A stretch of DNA of 64,000 nucleotides from Candidatus Manganitrophus morganii (GTDB lineage Bacteria > Nitrospirota > Nitrospiria > SBBL01 > Manganitrophaceae): the NCBI GenBank assembly GCA_021651055.1, contig JAJHOH010000001.1, positions 3,162,001-3,226,000 of the forward strand. The letters are read 5' to 3'. Under the pieces are notes generated by a model. The model made no database searches. It was not told where the DNA came from and saw only the letters and a list, made by a program, of their open reading frames with translations. A program made the translations under genes and the position numbers. How positions within the stretch are numbered: position 1 is the first letter of the stretch; each line of letters opens with the position of its first letter. Below, piece by piece: positions 52,240 to 60,061 of the stretch.

Positions 52240-53460
52240 ATGGCCATTTACGAATACAAAGGACTCGATGTAGAGGGGAAGAGCAAGGCGGGGATTGTCG
52301 ATGCCGACAGCCCCAAGGTGGCGCGGGCGAAGCTGCGCAAAAGCGGGATTTTTCCGGTGGAGATTACCCAGACGCAGCAAGCGGCGCCGACCGGGCTGTC
52401 GAAACCGGTCACCCTTTTCTCGGAACGGATGACGCTGGCCGAGACGGCGGTGATGACCCGCCAGCTCTCGACCCTTCTCGGGGCGGGGATCTCCCTGATG
52501 GAAGCGCTGGGGGCGCTGACCGAACAGGTCGAGAAGCCGGCGGCGAAGAAGATTTGGATCGATGTCCGGGAAGGGGTGAAGGAAGGGGCCTCGCTTGCCG
52601 ATGCCTTAACGCGCCATCCGAAGGTCTTCTCGGTGCTCTATCGGCAGATGGTCCGGGCGGGTGAGGCGAGCGGAACGCTCGACCGGATCTTGGTCCGGCT
52701 GGCCGATTATCTGGAGAGCCAGGTCCGGCTTCGGAACAAGCTCTTCTCGATCTTGACCTACCCAATCTTGATGTTGTTCGTCAGCGGCGCGATCTTGGTT
52801 TTCCTGATCTCGTTCGTCGTTCCGAAGGTGACGGCGATCTTCGCCGATTTGAACCAGGCGCTTCCCCTCCCGACGGTGATCCTCCTCGCGCTGAGCGATT
52901 TCCTGCGCGGTTACGGATGGCTGTTGATCGGGGCCAGCGTCCTCGGCGGAATGATCTACCGGCGGCATATCCAAACGCCGCGGGGAAGGGAGCAGTATGA
53001 TCGGCTTCTTTTGAGAATCCCGCTGGCCGGAAGGGTGGCGAAGATGGTCGCCATTTCCCGGTTCACCCGGACGCTGGCGACACTGCTGGCGAGCGGCGTT
53101 CCGCTGTTGACGGCGCTGGAGATCGTCCAGCAGGTGGTCGGAAACAAGGTCCTCGAGGAGGCGATCCAGGGGGCCCGCGGCAATATCCGCGAGGGGCAGA
53201 GCATCGCCGATCCGCTGAAGCGGAGCGGTCTTTTCCCGCCGTTGGTGACCCATATGATTGCCATCGGGGAGAAGAGCGGCGAGCTCGAAGGGATGCTGCA
53301 GAAAGTCTCCGAGGCGTATGACAACGAGGTCGAGACGGTGGTGACCGGGATGACGTCACTCCTCGCCCCGCTCATGATCTTAGGGATGGGGGGAGTGGTC
53401 TTATTTATCGTCCTGGCGATTTTGCTGCCGATCTTCGAGGTATCTCAAATCGTAAAATAG
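52240..53460 (+). CDS. gspF: Type II secretion inner-membrane platform protein GspF
   Basis: A 406-residue protein with the two duplicated T2SSF cytoplasmic domains (about residues 65-190 and 270-390) and three membrane helices. Signatures are LSTLLGAGISLMEALGAL and the related LATLLASGVPLLTALEIV, both followed by EGxSxADxL-type segments. The start AIYEYKGLDVEGKSKAGIVD is typical. The ribosome site is weak and follows the repeat directly. Confidence 0.95.
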   Translation: MAIYEYKGLDVEGKSKAGIVDADSPKVARAKLRKSGIFPVEITQTQQAAPTGLSKPVTLFSERMTLAETAVMTRQLSTLLGAGISLMEALGALTEQVEKPAAKKIWIDVREGVKEGASLADALTRHPKVFSVLYRQMVRAGEASGTLDRILVRLADYLESQVRLRNKLFSILTYPILMLFVSGAILVFLISFVVPKVTAIFADLNQALPLPTVILLALSDFLRGYGWLLIGASVLGGMIYRRHIQTPRGREQYDRLLLRIPLAGRVAKMVAISRFTRTLATLLASGVPLLTALEIVQQVVGNKVLEEAIQGARGNIREGQSIADPLKRSGLFPPLVTHMIAIGEKSGELEGMLQKVSEAYDNEVETVVTGMTSLLAPLMILGMGGVVLFIVLAILLPIFEVSQIVK

Positions 53461-53472
53461 TCGGAATGCAGA

Positions 53473-53502
53473 GTAGAGACGTCCCGGCGGGAACGTCTCT
53501 AA
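53473..53502. repeat. GTAGAGACGTCCCG palindrome, second copy
   Basis: This is a near-copy of the palindrome at 10380-10408 with small differences in the right arm. It lies in the gspF-gspG spacer, ahead of the AGGAGG ribosome site of gspG. Confidence 0.7.
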
Positions 53503-53519
53503 CTTAAATTAGGAGGGAC

Positions 53520-53999
53520 ATGAAGCAATACAACACTCTAAGCGGCACCGTTAGGCGGTTTGTCCGCTTCAGTCGAAATTCACAGGCTGGTTTTACACTG
53601 ATTGAAATCATGGTCGTCATTACGATCCTGGCGATTCTGTCGGTATTGGTCGTCCCGAAGCTGGTCGGGCGGACCGATGAGGCGCGGCGGGTGGCGGCGA
53701 AGGTCCAGATCAAGAATATCGAAGAGGGCCTTCAGATGTACAAGCTCGACAACGGCGACTATCCGAGCACCGAGCAGGGGCTCGATGCACTGGTGAACAA
53801 GCCAAGCGTCGGCGAGATCCCGAAAAACTGGCGGGAGGGGGGTTACCTTCCGAAGATTCCGGCCGATCCCTGGGGAAATCAATATGTCTATGTCAGCCCC
53901 GGAACCCACGGCGACTTCGATCTCCTCTCTTACGGCGCCGACGGCGAAGGGGGGGGAGAAGGAAAGAGCGCCGACATCGAGAGCTGGAACATGGAGTAG
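53520..53999 (+). CDS. gspG: Major pseudopilin GspG
   Basis: A 159-residue prepilin-like protein. The leader ends in [13 protein letters not shown], with Glu at position 5 of the mature protein. The body matches major pseudopilins: [39 protein letters not shown] and the C-terminal calcium loop region [17 protein letters not shown] strong AGGAGG precedes the ATG. The leader is about 25 residues and not repeat-derived, unlike those of the next three genes. Confidence 0.96.
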   Translation: MKQYNTLSGTVRRFVRFSRNSQAGFTLIEIMVVITILAILSVLVVPKLVGRTDEARRVAAKVQIKNIEEGLQMYKLDNGDYPSTEQGLDALVNKPSVGEIPKNWREGGYLPKIPADPWGNQYVYVSPGTHGDFDLLSYGADGEGGGEGKSADIESWNME

Positions 54000-54002
54000 G
54001 TC

Positions 54003-54095
54003 AAATGCGGATTGCGGATTGCGGAATGCGGAATGGAAAGAGAGGGTTTTTGTTTTTAAATCCGAAATCCGAAATCGACAATCCGCAATCGAAAG
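54003..54095. repeat. GCGGATTGCGG...CAATCCGCAATC palindromic repeat (copy 1)
   Basis: The left arm has ATTGCGGATTGCGGAATGCG and the right arm has AATCCGAAATCC and CAATCCGCAATC. It encodes the start and leader of gspH. From about base 54035 onward it matches the copy at 55046-55137 almost base for base for ~60 bases. Confidence 0.75.
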
Positions 54096-54583
54096 GCTTT
54101 ACCCTCCTCGAATTGATGCTGGTCGTCTTTATCCTCAGCGTGACGGCGCTCTTTGTTTTTCCCCGGGTTTCCTCGTTCGGCGCGGCCGATCTCAAGTGGA
54201 CGGCGCGGCACTTCGCCGGGCTGATCCAGCATCTCGCCCAAGAATCGTCCACGACCAAGCAGACCTACCGGCTCTACTTCAATCTTGAAAATGGCGCTTA
54301 TTGGGCGGCGGCGTTGGGGGAAAACGGCGAGTTCGTCGAAACAACCGATCCGATGACCCGGCGGCGGGTCCTTCCGAAAGAGATCTCTTTCGAAGATGTT
54401 GTGACCCCGGCGCAGGGAAAGGTGAACGAAGGGGAGGCCTTCATGCAGTTCTACCCGGTGGGGGTGGAGAAGGTCTGGATTCACCTGAAACAGGGGGAGC
54501 GGCAGTGGACCCTGGTCGTCAATCCTCTGACCGGCCGGGTGAAGGTGATGGATGAGTATGTCGATGTCGACACGAGAAGCTGA
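54005..54583 (+). CDS. gspH: Minor pseudopilin GspH
   Basis: A 192-residue minor pseudopilin. The mature protein would begin after SKG| in FTLLELMLVV, with Glu at position 5, and carries a GspH-type body with RHFAGLIQHLAQESSTTKQT and VWIHLKQGERQWTLVVNP. The ~30-residue leader is encoded entirely by a palindromic repeat. Alternative starts inside the leader (ATG about 54026, TTG about 54050) also lie within the repeat. The start at 54005 follows GGAG with little spacing to gspG. Confidence 0.87.
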   Translation: MRIADCGMRNGKRGFLFLNPKSEIDNPQSKGFTLLELMLVVFILSVTALFVFPRVSSFGAADLKWTARHFAGLIQHLAQESSTTKQTYRLYFNLENGAYWAAALGENGEFVETTDPMTRRRVLPKEISFEDVVTPAQGKVNEGEAFMQFYPVGVEKVWIHLKQGERQWTLVVNPLTGRVKVMDEYVDVDTRS

Positions 54584-55040
54584 ACAAGGGCGAAATAACG
54601 GGAGGCGGGAGGCGAAAGGCGGAAGGCGAAAGGGATTAAAATCTTTTACACCTCACGCCTCACGCTCCACGCTTCACGCTCAATCTGGCTTCACCCTCAT
54701 CGAGATCATGGTTTCGCTGGCGGTGCTGGCGATCGCCCTCACCGTTTTGCTGGGGCTTCGCAACCGGGACATCGCCCTCTCCGCCTATTCCGGCCACCTG
54801 ACCGAGGCGACGCTGCTGGCGCGCCAGCGGATCTCGGAGGTCTCGTTTGCCGGGTTTCCCGACTTGGGGGCGCGGGAAGGGGATTTCGGCGAAGAGTATC
54901 CCAATTACAAATGGAAAGAAGAGGTCAAGCAGACGCCGTATGAGGTGGTGAGAGAGTTGAATCTGGAGGTCCTCTGGAAAGAGGGAGGACGCGAGGAGAG
55001 TGTCCGGTTTACGACATTTTTATTCAACGCGAGAGGGTAG
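54552..55040 (+). CDS. gspI: Minor pseudopilin GspI
   Basis: A 162-residue protein with cleavage after QSG| in [10 protein letters not shown] and mature Glu5. The body has ALSAYSGHLTEATLLARQR and a short C-terminal strand typical of GspI. The 44-residue leader is unusually long and its second half is encoded by a GGCGTGAAGCG-type palindrome (54600-54682). No ATG, GTG or TTG occurs in frame between about 54570 and the cleavage site, so the long leader seems unavoidable. It overlaps gspH by 32 bases, and three ATGs (54552, 54558, 54564) are candidate starts. Confidence 0.87.
   Translation: MSMSMSTREAEQGRNNGRREAKGGRRKGLKSFTPHASRSTLHAQSGFTLIEIMVSLAVLAIALTVLLGLRNRDIALSAYSGHLTEATLLARQRISEVSFAGFPDLGAREGDFGEEYPNYKWKEEVKQTPYEVVRELNLEVLWKEGGREESVRFTTFLFNARG
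54600..54682. repeat. GGCGTGAAGCG-family palindrome inside gspI
   Basis: Left arm GGAGGCGGGAGGCGAAAGGC and right arm CACCTCACGCCTCACGCTCC pair imperfectly. It is fully inside the gspI reading frame and forms the second half of the leader peptide. Confidence 0.65.
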
Positions 55041-55042
55041 GG

Positions 55043-55786
55043 GTGAGATTGCGGATGGCGGATAGCGGATGGCGGAATGGAAAGAAAAGGTTTTTGGTTT
55101 TAAATCTGAAATCCGAAATCGACAATCCGCAATCGAAGGGTTTCACCCTTCTCGAAATCCTCGTCTCGCTCGCGATTCTGGCGGTTCTCTTCACCCTGGT
55201 GTACGGGTCGTTTAATGCGACTTACCGGGTTTCGGAACAGTTGGAGGAGCAGGCCGATTCTTACCGCCTGGCGCGGCTCGGTTTTTATCATCTGGCGAAA
55301 GATCTCAGCATGATCTATCAGACAAAGCCGATTCCGGGACAACCGACGAGTCCACAACTTCCTCCGGGATCGGCGGTCACGAAATCGTTTCTCTTTTTGG
55401 GAGAGGATCGGACCCGAACGATCGACGGGACCGACTATCCGGATGACTCGATCCGGTTCACCGCCGTTTCCCACGGGCGAACCTTGCGGGACGCCCCCGA
55501 ATCGGACTGGGCGTTGATCTCGTATGGTCTTGAAGAGGAGTTCCTGATGCATGAGGCGGCCCTGGCGAACGAGCGGGTGATCCGGAACGAGATCGGCGAA
55601 GAGGTCCTCGGAATCAACTTCCGCTATCTCAATCGAACTGATAAGAATTGGGTCGATCGCTGGGATTCTGAAAATAACAAGGAGCTCCCTCTGGCGGTGG
55701 AGATCGAATTGATCCTCCGAGGCCGCGGTAAAGAGGGCCATCGTTTTAAAACAACGGTCGATCTTCCGATGGCGAGAAGGTCGTAG
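55043..55786 (+). CDS. gspJ: Minor pseudopilin GspJ
   Basis: A 247-residue protein with cleavage after SKG| in FTLLEILVSL, mature Glu5 and a GspJ-type body: YGSFNATYRVSEQLEEQADS, RLGFYHLAKDLSMIY, RFTAVSHGRTLRDAPE and a C-terminal VEIELILRGRGKE strand. The leader, LKSEIDNPQSKG at its end, is identical in its last 11 residues to that of gspH because both are encoded by the same repeat. The GTG at 55043 lies in a GGGGTG context; an in-frame ATG at 55055 and a TTG later in the leader are alternatives. Confidence 0.88.
   Translation: MRLRMADSGWRNGKKRFLVLNLKSEIDNPQSKGFTLLEILVSLAILAVLFTLVYGSFNATYRVSEQLEEQADSYRLARLGFYHLAKDLSMIYQTKPIPGQPTSPQLPPGSAVTKSFLFLGEDRTRTIDGTDYPDDSIRFTAVSHGRTLRDAPESDWALISYGLEEEFLMHEAALANERVIRNEIGEEVLGINFRYLNRTDKNWVDRWDSENNKELPLAVEIELILRGRGKEGHRFKTTVDLPMARRS
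55046..55137. repeat. GCGGATTGCGG...CAATCCGCAATC palindromic repeat (copy 2)
   Basis: The second copy of the element at 54003-54095, overlapping the start of gspJ. The arms are GATTGCGGATGGCGG and AATCCGAAATCC / CAATCCGCAATC. It encodes the leader peptide. Confidence 0.75.
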
Positions 55787-55792
55787 CAGACG

Positions 55793-56677
55793 ATGTTCGA
55801 TTGGATCAAAAATCAGAAAGGAAAATGGGCGGTCGGGCTGGGGTATGCCTTCTTCGGCCTTCTGATGCTCCTTTTCTTTCTTTATCTGACCTTTCCCTTC
55901 GGTCTGCTGGAGTCGCGCCTGATCGCGGCGATTGAGTCGGAAAGCGGCTGCACGATGGCGGTCGGAAAACGGGGGATCTTTTTCCCGCTGCGCTTGTCCT
56001 GGCGGGAGATTCAGGTCGATTGCCAGGCAGGGCCGGTTCCTCAATGGAAGATCCAATCGCTCGATGCGGCGGTCGCCCCGTTGCCCCTTCTCTTCAATCG
56101 GCGAGGAGAGATCGATTATCGGGTCGGGATCGCCGAAGGGGAAATCATCGGCCATGCGACCGCGGTCCAAACGCGGGAAGGGCTCTCCCTCTCTTTCAAG
56201 AGCGAGGGACAGAAACTCAATCTGAGCCGGCTGGGCCTCTCGGGACTTCTCGATTTGCAGGGGGAGGGGAGCGGGGTCGGTCCCGATCTGTTGAAGGCGA
56301 AAGGGAGCCTCACCTTCACGATCAACAGCGTTCAATTGAAGCAGGTGGGGCAGTGGATGGTCCCGATCGGCGAGGTGTCCTTTTCGAGCATTCGTGGTAA
56401 GATCAATCTTCGGAACGGCATGTTGGTGGTGGAGCGGTTCGCCGCCCAAGGAAATGAGGTCGACCTGACGAGCGACGGGGGGAATCTGATTCTCCGCGAG
56501 CCGTTGGAAGGAAGCCTTCTCTCACTCAGTCTCAAGGCGACCCCGAAGGGGAGCCTTCAACAGATGGCTTCTCTCTTCATACAGGGGTATTCGGGACGCG
56601 AGCCTTTGTCCCTGGGGCTGAAGGGATCGATCGGCCAACCGCAGATCTCGGTGAACGGCAGGCCGTTTGCGCTGTAA
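55793..56677 (+). CDS. gspN: Type II secretion protein GspN
   Basis: A 294-residue protein with one N-terminal membrane helix (AVGLGYAFFGLLMLLFFLYL) and a periplasmic beta-rich domain (ESRLIAAIESESGCTMAVGK, GLSGLLDLQGEGSG), matching GspN. GspN is a variable pseudopilus- or platform-associated component whose role is not settled. Position after gspJ and before gspL supports the call. Confidence 0.8.
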   Translation: MFDWIKNQKGKWAVGLGYAFFGLLMLLFFLYLTFPFGLLESRLIAAIESESGCTMAVGKRGIFFPLRLSWREIQVDCQAGPVPQWKIQSLDAAVAPLPLLFNRRGEIDYRVGIAEGEIIGHATAVQTREGLSLSFKSEGQKLNLSRLGLSGLLDLQGEGSGVGPDLLKAKGSLTFTINSVQLKQVGQWMVPIGEVSFSSIRGKINLRNGMLVVERFAAQGNEVDLTSDGGNLILREPLEGSLLSLSLKATPKGSLQQMASLFIQGYSGREPLSLGLKGSIGQPQISVNGRPFAL

Positions 56678-56741
56678 GGGCGAATCTTGTATTCGCCCTG
56701 TTTCCACCATCCCTATGAAAGGGCGATCACAAGGATCGCCC
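56678..56741. repeat. Paired, mutually inverted GGGCGAT hairpins
   Basis: GGGCGAATCTTGTATTCGCC (56678-56698, last base C) and GGGCGATCACAAGGATCGCC (56721-56741, last base C) are each hairpins with 8-base arms and a 5-base loop. The loops CTTGT and ACAAG are reverse complements, so the two units are inverted copies facing each other, a BIME-like arrangement. They fill the gspN-gspL spacer. Confidence 0.75.
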
Positions 56742-56784
56742 CTACACGTGATGGAACATCATTGATTACATTTGGATTGAGGTA

Positions 56785-58491
56785 ATGGCCCAGATTATTC
56801 TCGGACTCGACATTGGACAATCGGTCATCAAGGGGGTTCGGATTGCGCGGACCCTGCGGGGGCTTCGTCTCGTCGATGCCTTCGAGCGGAAGGTGGAGCG
56901 GCAGGGTGAGCGGCGGCGAGGGGACCTTCCTGATGAAGCGCAGATCGAGGCGCTCCGCCAGCTTCGTTCGGAGGGGAAGATCAAGCCGGGCGAGATGACC
57001 GCCATCGCCTTGCCGGGCCACCTCGTTTCGACGCGGGAGATCACCGTTCCGTTCACCGATCCGAAGCGTCTTCGCCAGGTGGTCCCCTTTGAGGTCGAAG
57101 GACAGCTCCCGTTCGATCTGGAGGAGGTCGTGATTGACTACCAACCCCTTCCACAGGGGGGCGGGCGGGATCTTCAGATCCGGAGCGCGCCCGAGCCGGG
57201 AAAGGCGGAGCCGGCCGAATCGTCGCGTCTGTTGGTCTCCGCGGTTCCGAAAGGGGTGCTGCGCCGATACCTCAGCGCGCTGCAGTCGGTCGGGATCGAC
57301 CCGGCGTGGGTCGGCGTCGATGCCCTTTCTCTCTACACCTTTTACCAGCAGATGACCCAACCCTCCAACGGCGAGAAAAAGCGGGGGACCGCCGGGGGGG
57401 ACGAGCGGTCGGAGCATCTGTTGATCGACCTCGGCGCCTCCAAGACCGTCCTCTGCGGTCTTTCGGTCGCGGCGAAGCAGACGTCGCCGCGATTGCGATG
57501 GGTCCGGACGATCCCGATCGGATCGGATGATTTTACGGAGGCCTTTCAGCACGATCTGGGGCTTTCATGGGAAGAGGCCGAGAAGCGAAAGAACGAAATC
57601 GACCTGAGCGCCCCTCCCCGAACCGAGGCCGGAGAGGCGGTTCAGAAGCGGGTCTCCTCCTGGTTGATCGAGATCGAGAAGAGCGTCTCATTGACGGGAG
57701 GGGCGAACGGGGAGCCGCGCAGCGGATTCTATCTCTGCGGCGGAGGGGGGCAGTGGCGGGGGCTGAAAGAGCTGATCGCACAGCACTTTCAGATGACGCC
57801 GGAAACATTGAGCGGATCGCCGCCGATGGCCGGGCTGGACACGGCCCATTTCTCGACCGCCCTGCCGCGGTATGCCGAAGCGCTCGGCCTCGCCTTGTCG
57901 CCGGCGCAGGGGACGCAGATCAATTTTCGGCAGGGAGAGTTCGTCTTCGGCAAGGAGTCGATCGAGCGGCGCCACCGCCTGACGTCGGTCGGACTGGTCT
58001 CCCTCATCCTGTTGGGATTGATCGGTGGGGACTTTTATCTGCACTATCATCAGAAGGAAAAGAAGTTTCAGGCGCTCAAGCAGGAGCTTCGATCCGAATT
58101 CACGAAGACCTTCCCGCAAACGAAGAATGTCTCGAATGAAGTGGAGCAGACCCGCGCCGCCATCAATGAGCGGAAGAAAAACGCCGAATTTCTGGGGGTC
58201 GGCGAGGAGAGTCCCCTCGAGGTGTTGAAGGTGGTGACCGCCGGGATTCCAACGGAGGTCCGAATCGACGTTACCGACATGGTGATCGACGGGAACAAGA
58301 TTCGGATCGAGGCGCAGACCGACTCGTACGATTCGGTCGATCGGATCCGGGGCGGCCTGATGAAGGTGGGTCATTTTCAAGAGGTGAACGTCAGCGACGC
58401 CAAGATCTCGGCCGATCAATCCAAGGTCGGTTTTCGGATTCAGTTGACGATGACGGAAGGAAAGAAAGATGAACGGAAGCGGAGTTCGTAA
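56785..58491 (+). CDS. gspL: Type II secretion protein GspL (PilM/PilN-like fusion)
   Basis: A 568-residue protein. A cytoplasmic actin-like ATPase domain (about residues 1-380) begins LGLDIGQSVIKGVRI, with TAIALPGHLVSTREITVPFT, VPFEVEGQLPFDLEEVVIDY and LLIDLGASKTVLCGL, as in PilM. A membrane helix (about residues 403-418; LVSLILLGLIGGDFYLHYHQ) follows, and then a PilN-like periplasmic domain. It recruits GspE to the membrane. The gspM start overlaps it by 23 bases. Confidence 0.87.
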   Translation: MAQIILGLDIGQSVIKGVRIARTLRGLRLVDAFERKVERQGERRRGDLPDEAQIEALRQLRSEGKIKPGEMTAIALPGHLVSTREITVPFTDPKRLRQVVPFEVEGQLPFDLEEVVIDYQPLPQGGGRDLQIRSAPEPGKAEPAESSRLLVSAVPKGVLRRYLSALQSVGIDPAWVGVDALSLYTFYQQMTQPSNGEKKRGTAGGDERSEHLLIDLGASKTVLCGLSVAAKQTSPRLRWVRTIPIGSDDFTEAFQHDLGLSWEEAEKRKNEIDLSAPPRTEAGEAVQKRVSSWLIEIEKSVSLTGGANGEPRSGFYLCGGGGQWRGLKELIAQHFQMTPETLSGSPPMAGLDTAHFSTALPRYAEALGLALSPAQGTQINFRQGEFVFGKESIERRHRLTSVGLVSLILLGLIGGDFYLHYHQKEKKFQALKQELRSEFTKTFPQTKNVSNEVEQTRAAINERKKNAEFLGVGEESPLEVLKVVTAGIPTEVRIDVTDMVIDGNKIRIEAQTDSYDSVDRIRGGLMKVGHFQEVNVSDAKISADQSKVGFRIQLTMTEGKKDERKRSS

Positions 58492-59035
58492 AGGGGTCGA
58501 TCAGTTTCTGATGCGGCTTTCTCCCCGCGAGAAGTGGGTCTTGGGGGGAGGGGGGATGATCGCTTTTCTCCTAATTTTTTATTTTGTGCTGGTCGGCCCG
58601 CTTTGGGAGCGGATGGAGATCCTCGACCGTCTGATTCCTCAAAAAGAAAAAGAGGCGCGCGAGTTCGCCGCCCTGAAAGGGGAGTACCTCACCGTCTCGC
58701 AGGGGATTCAAGAGATCGACCGGCGCCTGCCGACGACCAACCAATTCTCCCCCCTCTCCTTTTTGGAGGAGACCGCCGCGAAAAACCAGATCCGGCCGAA
58801 CATCGCCTATATCCGCCCCCTCTCCCCGCAGCTTCACGATCCCTACCGGGAGATCCCGGTGGAGGTGAAGGTGGAGAATGTCACCCTCGCCCGAATCGTC
58901 CCCTTCCTGGCCGCGGTCGAGAACGCCCCCTTTCCGGTCCGGATCAAGCGGCTTTCGATGAAGACCCGCTTCTCCGATCCGTCGCTGATGGATGTGACCT
59001 TCCTGGTATCGTCGTATGAGAGAATGTCGTCGTAG
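58469..59035 (+). CDS. gspM: Type II secretion protein GspM
   Basis: A 188-residue protein with a cytoplasmic start (LMRLSPREKWVLGGGGMIAF), one membrane helix and a PilO-like periplasmic domain with ENVTLARIVPFLAAVENAPF near the C-terminus. GspM pairs with GspL. It is the last rightward gene before the opposing lipoprotein gene. Confidence 0.85.
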   Translation: MNGSGVRKGVDQFLMRLSPREKWVLGGGGMIAFLLIFYFVLVGPLWERMEILDRLIPQKEKEAREFAALKGEYLTVSQGIQEIDRRLPTTNQFSPLSFLEETAAKNQIRPNIAYIRPLSPQLHDPYREIPVEVKVENVTLARIVPFLAAVENAPFPVRIKRLSMKTRFSDPSLMDVTFLVSSYERMSS

Positions 59036-59061
59036 CGTTTCGTCGAAGAAAACGAAGAGGC

Positions 59062-60039
59062 TTAGTCGTCCCGCTCTTCTTCATCGCGGGTGACGGTGAC
59101 GGGGGGAAAGCCGGGCCAGAAATCGGCTCTGCAGGTGGCCGGATTGACACATTCCAGCGATATTTTCCCGTCCCGTGTCTCGTCGAGATCGTTGAGCAGG
59201 GCGTTGAAGTGAACGTCGGGAGCGGGATCGAATATATCCTCATCGGTGTTGTCGAAGAAAAAGAGTCCGGAGAGATCAAAGTGGAGGGTGAAGACGAAGA
59301 CCACTTCCGGATTGCTGTCGATTTCCAGAGGCGGCGAGATCTGTTGAGGGAAGATCGCCGGATCGGTTGCGCCCGTCGGAGACAAGATGCCCGGCGGGAG
59401 CTGGTAGGCATCTGACGGCCGCTGCCCGCCGATCGGGACGAGGCCGAGCGGGATGCCGGCACTGGTGGAGATCCAGTTGAAATCGTCCCCGGTCCGGCTG
59501 CCGGAGATCAGAATATCGCCGGCAGTCGGTGTGAAGTTGAGGAGCGGATCGGCCTCGGAAGAGAGGTAGAATCGGACCCGGCGCTCTTCGCAGTCGTCGT
59601 TGAGCCGGCAGAGGGGGATCGTCATCTCGAAGTAGCGGACCCCATATTCGAGTCGATCGTATGTTCCCTGGCTTGGCTCTCTGGTATTCTCGTCCACCTC
59701 GATGGTTTGTCCGGAGGTCAGAGAGATTTCGATCGGATCGGAAAGGCTCCGCTCGAAGACGGTGTGGCTGTCGACGGGGGTATTTGGATTGTCCGGGTCG
59801 GCTTCCTCAAGAAGCCTGAAGCTGGTGAAGGCGACCGTAAAACTGCTCGGTGTTAGATTCCGGTCGGCGAGAACGTCATCGGTGCCGTCGCCGGTGGTTG
59901 CCAGACGGAGCTTTTCGACCGGGGCGATTCCCGCTGTATCGGTGGTGACCCTCAAGACGACCCCCGATTTTCCTTCCCCGCAGCCGGTTGCCAGAAAAAA
60001 CAGGGTCAGTAAAAAGACGGAGATCAAGACGTTTTTCAT
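59062..60039 (-). CDS. Lipoprotein on the opposite strand inside the gsp operon
   Basis: A 325-residue lipoprotein (signal LISVFLLTLFFLATGC; lipid Cys near residue 20). The mature part is beta-rich and acidic with an EF-hand-like stretch DLDETRDGKISLE near the C-terminus and no recognised family. The start at 60039 gives the correct lipobox; a longer in-frame open frame upstream would overlap gspK. It is transcribed against gspC-M and starts 22 bases from gspK. A T2SS-related role, such as a pilotin or a substrate, is possible only from context. Confidence 0.7.
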   Translation of the reverse strand: MKNVLISVFLLTLFFLATGCGEGKSGVVLRVTTDTAGIAPVEKLRLATTGDGTDDVLADRNLTPSSFTVAFTSFRLLEEADPDNPNTPVDSHTVFERSLSDPIEISLTSGQTIEVDENTREPSQGTYDRLEYGVRYFEMTIPLCRLNDDCEERRVRFYLSSEADPLLNFTPTAGDILISGSRTGDDFNWISTSAGIPLGLVPIGGQRPSDAYQLPPGILSPTGATDPAIFPQQISPPLEIDSNPEVVFVFTLHFDLSGLFFFDNTDEDIFDPAPDVHFNALLNDLDETRDGKISLECVNPATCRADFWPGFPPVTVTRDEEERDD

Positions 60040-60061
60040 GGGCGGGAGTATACCAGAAGCA

